Below, in pieces: positions 12,901 to 24,300 of a stretch of 64,000 nt of DNA (positions within the stretch are counted from its first letter, which is position 1; each line of letters starts with the position of its first letter). The position numbers were made by a program, and so were the translations under genes. Source of the DNA: Cymbomonas tetramitiformis. Lineage: Eukaryota > Chlorophyta > Pyramimonadophyceae > Pyramimonadales > Pyramimonadaceae. The stretch covers positions 56,669 through 120,668 of the forward strand of contig LGRX02003570.1 in NCBI GenBank assembly GCA_001247695.2, read 5' to 3'. The notes below the pieces were generated by a model, which saw nothing but the letters and a program-made list of their open reading frames with translations, was not told the DNA's origin and did not search any database.

Positions 12901-15900
12901 GTGAGGTCAGTGTTTGCGCTGCTGCGGGAATGTCGGCGGGGCAGGCACACGGAATGGTGGTGTACTTCGGCGAGACCAAGGATGTGATTCGCTTTTTCAC
13001 CTCGCCCCCCTATCAATATGTGTATGCGGAGGGATCCAACCCCGCGGACTTCATCGTGAAGGTGGCCGGCGGCAAATTTGTTCCGCTGGTGAGAGCGGTT
13101 CACCACGAGCCCCCTTCCGCGTTCACCTTTGTATGCGCCGCGGTGGGCGCCAGGCCCCAGGACTGTCCTGCCCTCACCCTGTGCGCAGGCAGGGCGGTCC
13201 GTTACGGGCGCCATTGTGCCCTCGCCTCTGTGTACCGATGAGAGCAGACGCAATGCTACGGACTTCCGACGCACAGCATGCTCGCTATGGCCCGCACAGC
13301 CTGTTGCTGCCTGGTCTGCCTGCCTGGTAATGGCTGGTCGTGCATCCGCCCTGCATGGTTCTGAGTCGGACGTACCCATGCTGGAAGGGACACTTACCTC
13401 GGGGTGATGCCACTTCGGCCACCAGGAGAGAGATCAGCCCTTCTCCGCGAAGGATCTTGACGAGCTCTACAAACAGTCGGTGTACTACAATGACCTCCAG
13501 ATGACCATCAATGACCGCATGACCGGGACGCCGCCCGCGCCCCTGGTCTTCGCCAGCGAGCTCGCAACGTCCCCGTGAGCCCTCGCGTGACCGCCCGCGG
13601 TTGTGCATGCCCGCCCGCTGTGCGTGGACGCGTGTGCGATGCGAGCTGATGCCTGTGCGAGGTTTGAGCTGAAGCCCGGGGATGTGGAGTGTGCGCAGGC
13701 TCCTGCAGCTCTACTGCTTGTACTGGCGCGGCCTGGCGAAGACCTTGCGGGACACTGCAGGCCTCAAGACGACCTTCATCCGCACCGTCTTCGGGGCCTT
13801 GCTCATGGGCTCCCTGTTTTACAACCAGGTGCGCCGGGTGTCAGCCAGCATCTGGGCCTTGCTGAGTCAGCGGGCATCCGGGCCTTGCTCATGGGCTCCC
13901 TGTTTTACAACCAGCTGCGCCACGTGTCAGCCAGCATCCGGGCCTTGCTGAGTCAGCCGGCATCCGGGCCTTGCTAAGTCAGCCGGCATCCGGGCCTTGC
14001 TGAGTCAGCCGGCATCCGGGCCTTGCTGAGTCAGCCGGCATCCGGGCCTTGCTCATGGGCTCCCTGTTTTACAACCAGGTACACCTGGCATGGGATGTCC
14101 AGTGCAAGGGCGTCAGTCCCATAGAGTTGATGTTGGGGCCTCAAGACCGCAGCTTACTCGCAGGATGTCCAGCGCCAATGCTTTAGTCCCATAGAGTTGG
14201 TGTTGGGGGCAGGGGGTTGCAAGCGCAGTTCGGTGGCGGGTGCGCAAGGTCAAAAGTCAGCAATTTGGTCTTTCATTCTCAATCCCTTGGGACAGCCCTT
14301 TGGAACACCAGAAGTGTTGTGGGTGGGCAAGCTCTCTTGCGACCAGGGTCTGGGGCAGGCAGGGAGCCGGGGGTTGGTTCTGAGCGCAGGCTTGGTGGTA
14401 GGGAGATGGCTCGGGTAGCCCGGGGGCAGAGGTGAACCGGCTTCAGAGGCACAGAATCAGTGGGCAGGCAGTGCAGGTGCAGAGGGGCTCAGGTGGCCCA
14501 GTGAGGCTTAGGGAACGAGAAACCCGTTCTCCACTAGTGAGCTCCAGAAAATCCGGATAAGCGACCTGAAGTGCGTGCTGAATCCTTTGATCCCCGATGT
14601 GGGCGCATAGTGCGGCCGACCTTCTGTTCTAGACTTCGGGTGCAGCATGGTAATGAGAGGCAAAGGCTGTACCGATGCTAGAAGCATCGTGTGGTGCGAC
14701 GCCACAGGGTCGATCTGAGGGAGTCAAGGTGTGGAGTCGGTGCATGTGCTCAGATCGACTGCGAGAAAACCACAACCGCATGCGCAGAAGCGTTGAACCG
14801 AGCCGACTCTGATACGCACGACAACCCAGAATCCATCATGAGCACGCTCTGCTGCGACGCTACCAGCCACCTTCCCACTCCGAACAGCTCCGATTGTCAG
14901 GTACATGCATCTCCCCTCCCGAGCATCGGTCCCAGGTCACTGGCGGCCTTCTTCTCCTCGGGCCCACGCATCACGCCCATGCTACGTCCAGACTTGCGTG
15001 GAGAGTGGAATGGGTACTCGAGAGTCCTGCGCTGCGGCATAGGCGTCATAGTTGTCATAGCTGTCATCATGCACGGAGACCAGGGATGGGACCGCATGGC
15101 AGGGCGAGTGTCTTGAGCTGATTTGACGCCCAATGAGCTGTTTTGGCAGTTTGTGCAGGAGCAGGGCGCAGCTTTGTGTCCGCGAGGCTTCTGATTGGAC
15201 GCCGGAAGATGTCCTCCGCGCTGAACGGAGGGGCGGGTCTGGGCCTCGCAGGATTGCCAAGAGGCGGTGTACAACCGCTTCTCGGTGCTGTTCTTCGCTG
15301 CCCTCTTCAAGATGATGGGTAACATGGATGCCATCCCCAATCTGTGCAACGACCGCGTGCTGTTCTACCGGGAGCGCAGCGCGGGCGCCTACCTGACTCT
15401 GCCCTACATGGTTTGCCCCCATCTCCGATCTGCCCCCACCTCGCCGGCGCGCCGCGGCAAGAGGCCCTCCAACCCGCCGCAAGTTGTATACTGAGGAGCT
15501 GCTCTTTGGGGCTGAAGTTGCACCGCCCGCGTGGCAATGGCTGTTGTGAGGAGTGCTCGTGTTGAAGACTCGCGCCCTGGGATATGGAGCTGATGTGGCG
15601 CGTGGAATGCGTGGTCATGTCATGAACGTTACGTGGCGTTATCGTTCGCCACGTAATGCCACACGTGCCGCAAGCTGGGTTTGCGCCGAGTGTTGCGCTT
15701 GGCTCTCCCCTCCGCTCTCCGGCTCACTCTGCGCGGATGCGCGGCGCGTCAGGCGACGATGACCATCGTGTGGCTGCCGCTCCTCATTTCCACCTGTGCC
15801 ATCTTCTCGGCCATCTTCTACTTCCTCATCGGCTTCTACCAGGTGCGCAGTGGGGCGCCCGCAGTCCATGCAGCGAACACTTCTCCTCTCAGTGCTCAGT

Positions 15901-17303
15901 GTGCGCGGCTAGCACGCAGCCTCGTCCTGCACTTGCATGCTCCGTTCATCCGCCGCTCCACTACCTGACCCCCGTCGGCGTGTGCCTCACACCATTGAAG
16001 CATATGCATGTCATGCTTGTAATGTCAAACGTGACAGCGCCGGCCCATACCCCCCAACTCCCCCTTCATGATTCAGCGCTCATTGGCTCTATTTTGGGTG
16101 GCGACTCCAGCGGGTGTCACGCCGCATACGCGTGGCAACCCTGGTCGTGTAAAGCGACCACGAGGGTCACGGGAGGCGGCGGTGGAGTGGTGCAGACGGG
16201 CGAGGCGTTCATGTACTTCTTGCTCATAATGTTTTTGAGCCAATCCACGGGCTTCCAATTTGCCCAGTTGCTGGCGGCCATTTGCCCGAGCTCCCAGGTG
16301 GCGCTCTCGGTGTTCCCGGCGAGCTTCATCTTCTTTAACGTGTTCGCCGGCTTCCTGATCCACATCCCCGATGTCCCGGTGTACTGGTCCTGGGCCCCCG
16401 TCGTCAGCTTCGCTCGTTGGGCCATTCAGGTCCGCGCGTCTCTCACTTGAAGCGAGTGTGCTGTGGAGCATCTGATTTCCGCGTGTGCGGCGGATGCACA
16501 TTACTGCCGTTTTTTTGTGGGGCATCTTTGCGTGCTGCAGATGTGTGCGGGCATCTCATCCATGAGATTACTGCAGTTATGTTTCCGGCATCTTTGCGCG
16601 TACTGTTTTTTTGCTGACGACGGCATGGGGGTGCTAAATTCACCCTCGCACTTGGCGTATGCAGCAGTGGTTAGACGATAGTGCTTCTCGTTCCGTTAAT
16701 GATTTTTTTTGAAGTCCTGTCCATCCTCGAGTGTCTGAACATCCTTGAATGGCTTGGTTTCGGTCAGCATGATTACTGGAGCTCAATGGTATCAATCGTG
16801 TTGCAACCGCCTCGGTGTTTGGAATGCATACCTTTCTGTTGGGGTTATGGCCACGAGTCTGGTCGGTGTGCTTTATGCCACACAAATTGTGTATAGTATT
16901 GGCGTATTCATATGAATTCGCGAGGAGATGCCTGCATCAGTGAATGCTGCAGGCCTATTTTTCGGTTAAGTCCGTGTCTGACATGTGGATATGTGGTGCT
17001 AACTGCTACGAGATCATCGTTGGCATTACTTTCGGTTTGTTTTTGTTTTTTTGGGGTGTATTCAAATAGCTCTCGCTAATGGTTGTGGATGAGGTTACGG
17101 TGATCATTGCATAGGGGCTTATCATCAATGAGTTCGAGGATCAGCCACAGCTTCGCTGGTTTGCTGGAGCCGATGTGCTGCAGTCATATGGCTTCGATGG
17201 CTACACCAAATGGGCCACGGTGTATTACATGGCCGGCATCATCCTGTTCTTCCAGCTTTGCACCCAGCTGGCCTTGTCCTACATCCGTCATGGAAAGGCT
17301 TGA
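9965..17303 (+). CDS. ABCG-family half-size ABC transporter, 13 exons, 725 aa
   Basis: ATP-driven membrane exporter of the ABCG (White-Brown) type, which acts as a dimer; the substrate cannot be inferred. Exons: 9965-10173, 10424-10644, 10810-10932, 11425-11555, 11854-12064, 12407-12594, 12945-13088, 13426-13574, 13699-13828, 15252-15410, 15753-15842, 16196-16429, 17115-17303. All phases close and total 2178 nt including TGA. The N-terminal nucleotide-binding domain has Walker A GASGAGKST (split by intron 3), the signature SGGQRKRLSIG, Walker B IIFLDEPTSGLDS and the H-loop ATIHQPS. The C-terminal half carries about six hydrophobic helices, including LFYNQ, a YRERSAGAYLTLPYM segment and FFNVFAGFLIHIP. 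Length fits a half transporter. The start ATG follows an A-rich context. The first about 135 residues before the ATPase domain are Ser/Ala-rich and unusual. Introns run from 124 to 1423 nt. Confidence 0.92.
11010..11090 (+). repeat. CTCTGTACT-type microsatellite in ABCG intron 3
   Basis: Imperfect 7-8 bp words CTCTGTA, CTCTGTG and variants repeat about ten times between exons 3 and 4. Confidence 0.8.
12650..12770 (+). repeat. Minisatellite in ABCG intron 6
   Basis: About 47-bp units containing CAGCCTGCGC and GCTGTAATTGTCG repeat two to three times. Confidence 0.65.
13795..14082 (+). repeat. Minisatellite that copies the exon 9 end and its splice donor
   Basis: The exon end GGGCCTTGCTCATGGGCTCC plus CTGTTTTACAACCAG occurs three times: at 13,795 (the real exon), about 13,884 and about 14,046. 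They are joined by repeats of CAGCCGGCATCCGGGCCTTG. Copies 1 and 3 keep a GT donor after CAG. Copy 2 has CT instead. Confidence 0.85.
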
Positions 17304-18925
17304 GCACTAGGTCCACCTTGAGGTTTTGTTAGGGCTATACAGATATGTGCTCAATTGCGCGAGCTTGAACACATGACCGACACATTAGTGAGTGAGTTGT
17401 TGAGGTGGTGCAGATTTGGATGTTAACCAACCACCTTGTCCATCCATTTCGCTCGGTAAAGGTGTACAGACAGACTATGGCTGAACCAAGTCAATATATA
17501 GAGCTGAATATATATAATGATACAAAATGCAGTGAGAGTATGTATGCCCGGAATAATAACGAAATAACAACTGTATAATTATTGCTTGTTCTCTAAACGA
17601 CACATAGTTTTTATCCACAGTGAAAATAATGAAAGTGATACATCTTCTCTGCGAGTAAAGGTGTTCTTTCAAGGGCAGATAATAGGTAAACATTACCGAG
17701 CAAGCCAGTATAAGATGTTATACACAATTTACTTAATCTTACTAAGTTGCTAGACCCAAACATCTACCTGTTATTACTAAGTTGCTGGACCTAGATATGT
17801 ATCGAAACAATAACTTCATCCGGGTTTTTTTGGTGCGCATAAATTCCATATAATTACATAAGTCGGTCCACTGCAGCATATTGGACACAGACCAAAAGGG
17901 CGTCTAAATAGAATATAAATGGTACAGCGCGTATTTTCTGAATCAGATGACAAGATTCGCCATCAGTCGTATAATTAATGCAGGCCGTCTTTTTTGAACC
18001 ACAATACAGCGACCGTGTCATGCACCACGTTAACGTTATCCGTGATATATCCAAACGGATGACGGAAGACGCATGGATACGCGGACCGGCAGGAGGTGTC
18101 ACATTTACGGTAAAATTATTAAAAACGGGAGTGATTTCCAATCGGCGGACATCGTGTATAATTCGGAAAATGGTGCTGCTCGTTGGACGTCACATATTCA
18201 CTGTTCACGACGTCGTACTGAATACTCGCAGGTTATGGATTGCGATATCAACATACGGCACATGCATGACACGCTGGGAAATCTACCAAACATGAAATCT
18301 GAGGAATTTATACTCGTATCATATAAAGCATGAAGACTTGATGGAATTCGGACTCCGTGGACGAACTGTCGCAGGCGTATGCTAGTCACGATGAATACAG
18401 GTGTCACATGATGCGGGGTCGCGACACGGAGCCGTATTCCATCGGAGAATGATGTGACATGACACTGACGAGAGACGAACATGAGTCATCCTCGATGCCA
18501 GAATTCGATGGAAGATGAAACAGATGAAAGTTGGACGCGTGGAGGTTTCATGCGGCATTTTTACGAGAGAGGGGTTATGCACATATTACATCCAGAAACA
18601 TTTAAAATCCCATGCAGTGACACTTTTGTGTTTTGAACATACCCGATACCGCACGTTTGCCCACAGTCAAACTCTCCGTCTACTGCAGAGTTACGTACCC
18701 AGCATATTCAGAATTACGTCCGTTGCGTTTAGGGGTTGCTTGGAAAACAAATGAATTTAGTCGCTTGGAAAACAAATGAAGTAAATTTCTAGGTTTGGAG
18801 AGTGTGCGCGACGAGTGAACTCTAGAGTGAAATAGCGTTTTCAATTCGCCCAACGGTAAGCTTCGATGTCTTTTTGCGCCCAAAGTAAAAAAAAATTACG
18901 ATGGATATTGCGAGGTCAAGAAAAT
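17304..18925. other. Intergenic, no gene supported
   Basis: Follows the ABCG stop. It holds a 35-bp direct repeat near 17,720-17,790 (TTACTAAGTTGCT words). No exon pairs with matched phases were found. Confidence 0.45.
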
Positions 18926-18929
18926 TTCA

Positions 18930-19130
18930 GGTTGCGGGGCAAGAGATGGTAGGACTTTCAATTTTGTCCAAGCACTGCCCCTGGGCGCTTTTAGGGCCTA
19001 AAAGCGCCCGATTTTGAAAATCCTGTAAAAGGTAGCAAGGCATACGCACACGCCAATAAAATTGTTCCCCCTTGGTTCAATTTAAGCGTAAACTCTATCG
19101 GGTTACGCCCCCAACCGAATATGTGACGAG
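18930..19130 (+). repeat. Hairpin-bearing dispersed repeat, copy 2
   Basis: A 12-bp perfect stem GGGCGCTTTTAG (18,983-18,994) pairs with 18,998-19,009. It is followed by GATTTTGAAAATCCTGTAAA, which aligns with the post-hairpin box of copy 1. The tRNA-like sequence follows directly. Confidence 0.55.
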
Positions 19131-19211
19131 TGGCATTAGCTCAAGAGCTCACAGCTCACAGAGCGCCAGACCTAAAGGTCTGGAGATCTCAGTTCGAATC
19201 TGAGATGCCAC
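19130..19211 (+). tRNA. tRNA-like gene or pseudogene with an abnormal core
   Basis: A 7-bp acceptor stem GTGGCAT (19,130-19,136) pairs exactly with ATGCCAC (19,205-19,211). The T-arm is canonical: CTCAG, loop TTCGAAT, CTGAG (19,188-19,204). A TTAGCTC A-box start and GAGC closing stem are present. However, the D-loop is about 18 nt, lacks GG and contains repeated GCTCACA words. The anticodon arm is CCAGACC-TAAA-GGTCTGG, which does not make a normal 5+7+5 arm. The anticodon cannot be assigned safely (TAA if anything). It is either a tRNA pseudogene or the head of a tRNA-derived element. Confidence 0.45.
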
Positions 19212-19300
19212 ACGCTCAAGGTGCGTTTTCTCCACCCTTTATGTGCATCGTGCAAGACTAGCATAGCCATATTTTCCATATTAGCCATATTTTCATCAGG

Positions 19301-19690
19301 TGTTAGGGTGCTGCTTTCAAGGAGCACTCTCATTCCTGCAGATCGACGCGCCCTCTTGCAAAAGAGTGGAGCTCTCTCGAGGAATGAGGTGGCGCGCCCA
19401 GCAGTTTTCGTTTCTTTTTGGGTAGCCTTTTGCCTTGGAGCCCTGCAAAGCGTGCAGATCGAAGTTTTCACCATTTGTTAGGGTGCTGCTTTCAAGGAGC
19501 ACTTCGTTCCTGCAGATCGACGCGCCCACTTGCAAAAGTGTGGAGCTCTCTCGAGGAATTAGAAGGCGCGCCTAGCAGTTTTCGTTTCTTTTTGGGTAGC
19601 CTTTAAGGAGCACTTTTAGCCTGCAGATCGAGCGCCCCCTTGAAGATTAAGGGCGGAGCTCTCTCGAGGAACTAGAAGGAGCGCCCAGCG
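19301..19690 (+). repeat. Array of three structured units with covarying hairpins
   Basis: Units begin near 19,301, 19,477 and 19,608. Each contains CTGCAGATCG, then a short hairpin, then GGAGCTCTCTCGAGGAA. The hairpins are CTCTT/AAGAG (19,353-19,366), CACTT/AAGTG (19,527-19,540) and CCCTT/AAGGG (19,637-19,653). In units 1 and 2 an outer stem CGCGCC/GGCGCG encloses them (19,347-19,352 with 19,391-19,396; 19,521-19,526 with 19,565-19,570). Confidence 0.75.
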
Positions 19691-20440
19691 CATAGGACTC
19701 TATTTTTTCTATCTAAGCATGACGACTAGATTGTATTTCTTAAGGTAGTAATGCTTGCAATTCATCCTAGAAGGGTCTAAGGGAATGTATGTGTGCTTCC
19801 TGTGTAAGGTGTCGAGGTAAAGATGAGCTTGCAGCGAAGGACATGAAGTGGAAGGTAAGTGTCCGCCGGCATTTAAGTTTCTAATAAGCACATATGGCTT
19901 GCATGACCACGCATAAGTTTCTAATCGAGCATAAGTTAAAATTCCAGTTGAGCTTAAGTTTGAAGCCCCTCGGAAGAAAAGTGCATAGCATATTCGCATA
20001 AACCCCCATGACCCTAGTGCAGAGCATATGGAGGGCCCTTTCAGCCACGCACCAGGCAGAGGGTGCAAAGTTTTTCAGTTATGCTTGTTCGCGCCAAACC
20101 CTTGTGTGCATATGCCATCCTGAGCAATATCTGTGCTACTTAGATAATACAAAGAAGCGGAATCAAAGCCCGCGTTGTGAAAAGAAAACACGTGCATAAA
20201 TAATGGTTAGGAACACAAGCGGACTCATACCCCGCTAGGGAAGATACCAATGGGCATAGTGGAAGTAATGTATAGATGGGTCATGCACTTCTCGCGGCGA
20301 CACCCCATAGGATTTCTGCCGAAATAGCATCCGAACGCGTGCGAATCATGGAAAATGGATCGGACTATCGTTTTCCTCGACATCGAATTGTGTTTAGGCA
20401 CATATATATATCATAGTTGTATGTTATATATATATATCAA

Positions 20441-21372
20441 TATTGAAATTAATTTCTCACTTGTCGCCAAATCATAGGGTTATTAGTTTGTTCGTAAAAA
20501 TCGACATGTTCAGTCGATGGGGCTGCAAATGCGCGCACTATATGAAGTGACATATTAGAACATCTTGACATATCGAACGCGGCATTCCGATCATTTTGGA
20601 CTTGAAACTGAAATTAATTTTTCACTTGTCGCCAAAGCCGCATAGGGTTATTTATTTGTTCGTAACGAGTCGACATGCTCTATCGATGGGGCGGCAAATG
20701 CGCGCACTATATGAGGTGATATATAAGAACATTTTGACATATCGCGGAACGCAACATCCCGATCATTTTGGACTTGAAACTGAAATTAATTTCATCATAG
20801 CGGGTTATTAATTTGTTCGTAAAAGTCGACATGCTCAGTCGATGGGGCTACAAATGCGCGCACGACTATATGAGATGATACATGGGAATATTTTGACATA
20901 TCGAACGCAGCATCCCGATCATGAAATTGCACCCAACACACAAGCTTATCCATACGAACATATTGGCATATCGAACACATGAATCCGGTCACGTTTCATC
21001 CGAAATTGAAAATTATTTTCTAGCGGCGCCCGCCCGCCATACCGATAGGGTTATTGTTATGGGACTAACTTTTGATGTACTCAGCCTTTGGGGGTGAAAT
21101 TGCACCCAACACACAAGCTTATCCATACGAACATATTGGCATATCGAACACATGAATCCGGTCACGTTTCATCCGAAACTGAAAATTATTTTCTAGTGCG
21201 CCCGCCCGCCATACCGATAGGGTTATTGATATAGGACTAACTTTTGATGTACTCGGCCCGCTTTGGGGGTGAAATTGCACCCAACACACAAGCTTATCCA
21301 TACGAACATATTGGCATATCGAACACATGAATCCGGTCACGTTTCATCCGCGAAACTGAAAATTATTTTCTT
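20441..21372 (+). repeat. Satellite of six units, 160-226 bp
   Basis: Units start near 20,445, 20,605, 20,777, 21,003, 21,177 and 21,354 with AAACTGAAATTAATT or GAAACTGAAAATTATT. Units 1-3 form one subfamily (TTTGTTCGTAA, GTCGATGGGGC). Units 4-6 form another (TGCACCCAACACACAAGC, ATATCGAACACATGAATCC). The two are joined by a composite unit at about 20,918. Confidence 0.85.
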
Positions 21373-24300
21373 CTCGACACCTCCTAATAAGATTATGGGG
21401 GGCGCGATACTAATGGAGGGCCCATGACGGTACCGCGATAGACCCCCCCAACTAGCACATAATTTCCTTAATAACACGGTGAAATCAAGGGGGGTAACCC
21501 CTCCCCCCCCCCGCCCTTCCCGAACATTTTCATACTTAACTCCCCCCCCACCCCCATTTACACCCATATTTACAGATACAAGATACTGCAGTACTCATAT
21601 TCGATATTGATACGGACTTACTTAGTATCAGTATGAGTATCATACTCCATACTGTACTCGATACTGAACACATCGCGAGCACGACGCGACGTGACGATCG
21701 ACGCCTCGAGCGATGCGATGCCCATGTGACGGGAGCGGGACATTCTTTCGGGACCGATGATGACGTGAGTTGACTCGCGCACCCGAATTCGAGAACGAAG
21801 CAGTAGGAACTATTAAATTTCACGAACTCCGTGGTATGCATTAAAGAAGACTGGCGGCTGAACCACTTGCATGCACAGCAGCGGGTCTTCTCACCCGTCA
21901 GTCTTCTTTTTGTTTCCGTGCTGTTATTTCAAACGTTCGTTTTAAATACTGATCACACACGCCGTGTATTCACAGGTTGGGTTCGCTGGAGTCTGCTAAC
22001 GGCGAACGGTCCAAACCTCGCAAGGTATTTTTTTACACTTTAGGCACCCCCTTTTGCCTCCTGGCGATTTCCAAAATCCACTACAAACCATCACATCAGT
22101 GGGAGCGGTTGCTAAAACTTGTCTTCGCAAGTGTAATTGAGACAAAATATATTGTGGGTTGCGCCCCCCACTCTGTATGTGACCATTGGTTGAACGTCCC
22201 TGTGCGAAATCACGTAACGTGATTTTTTGGAACTTATTTTGGGTTGAGAAATGCTTCACGGATCTGTGGTGAGGGGGAAATATTCCCACTGCACAGACTG
22301 TCATATTTCTCTGGTTGGAAAGTCTTTCACTGACCGAACGTTTGCTTGTGTGTGTTTCAGGTATGGCTGTTATCATATCAATGTGGAAAGGAGTGGGACG
22401 CGAAATGCCATGTTTGTTTCATTAGATGAATTAGCCTAGACCCTGCTTTGAAAAACGTTGACCTCTGCTACAGTTGATAGATGCAGGCGTAAACTAGTAT
22501 TTTTGTAAACTTTTAATTCTGTTTGCGCAATGCTTTCAGTATTTTATCGGCGCACTTCGTTTGTCTTGCTGTAGAGTCCGATGCTTGTACACGCGCATTC
22601 GTTAAGTTTAGGGCCACGCACGCAGCGTATCTCGTTCATAACTCGGAGTGCTGCGAAGTAACGCATGCACGCTTGCTGTGGACTAGCACATCGAGGCAGC
22701 TACACTCAGCCGTGAAATACATCTACTGCTGAGTGGTACTGTACTTACGTTCGCACATCGAAAGCACACAGCAGCGCGTCATGTGATACATATATAATGC
22801 AAATATATTACATATATATGCGCGATGCATACTACCTGCAACTATTCCGGATCCACAAATATACAGCATACTTACACGATATGTAGTATGCTGCATACTT
22901 ATGGATTCACAAATATGCAGCATACTTACGAGATATGCAGTATACCGCATACTTACGGGTGTCGCAACCATAATGCGAATAAATACGGGGGGTGCATAAA
23001 TTCCGGAGATTTGCTGTATGTACCTTTTATGCAGGAGTTTTACACAAGGTGTATACACCCGTAATTATGCGGGTGCTGCAAGCATAATGCGCATATATGC
23101 GGAACCCATCTCAAAGCCGAATTTCTACGTAAGTTATGCAGGGCAAAAAAACCCGGATGTTGCTCGGGACTCATAAGTCACGGCAGCGTATCTTCAGTGG
23201 AACGGGGTATACGGTCCAATGGAGAAACCGCAGATCAGATAAAAATCCCTTCACAACGGTTATGGAAACGGTGGCATGGTTCTTAAACTGGGGATACGAT
23301 AGCCCGCCAGGAAAACATCCCCAGGCGCTCTGCCACCTTTACATGGTGCATGCGCAAAACGAGGGAAAATGTACGCCAGGTCTCACAGAATCCTCAACAG
23401 CGCAAAGAAGAAAACTTGTCTTTTAAAACCGGAGATGACTCGCAAAAAGAGACCAAACGCGCGCTGTCACCTTTCACAGCGACAAGGGTGAAACGAAGCA
23501 CACTGCCAGATCCTGCCGCGGCGAAGTAGAGCACGTACGTAAGTAACCCTGCGCCCACAATACACAACCTGTAAATGCGCACACATAAAAGTAATGCCAT
23601 TACAGGGCTGCCAAACATGCGCGAGGCTTGCTTTACAAAAAGAGAGTTGGCGTTGAAATGAAAACTAGGTTTGGCGGCCTCGCTTTGTTAAATCTACAAT
23701 GATTGTATTGTGTATATCCTGCGCTGTTGAATGATGTAAAAATATTCGAAGTTACACAGAATCGGTGTCATCAGTTTGCCCAACCAATCATATATATATA
23801 TATATTACTGCCCCCCACACAGTTATATACGTATGTTAATACTTTGTTTAAAAAAGTGCAAAACTCGCTGTGTGTTCTTTCCCATCAACATCATCTTCTT
23901 CCGCTGTAGGGGACCTTATAGCAAACTATTTAACGAAACTATAATAAGCAAACATATATTTAAGGTACATATAGTAAACAACTGATTAATGACAACTTTT
24001 TGTTATCAAGTTATCAACTTTTCTAGAAAATTTGCCACAACCCGTCTACACTTTACAGTAAAGTCCGTCTTTTAGCGGTTGGCAAGTGAAACACATGCTG
24101 AACTTGAAACAAACAGATCTGTGAAACAAGTTTTTTACAAATTCAACTAGCTGCGGGGAAGCATAATTTTAGAAACTTGACATTTCATGAACTGCGGGAA
24201 AACAGAATTTAAGCAAGGCAATAGTCATATGAGTAGAGGGTTCGTTAGTTGCAAGCATAGATATTACTTGTTAAGTTTTACTAGCCAATCACTAACCAGT

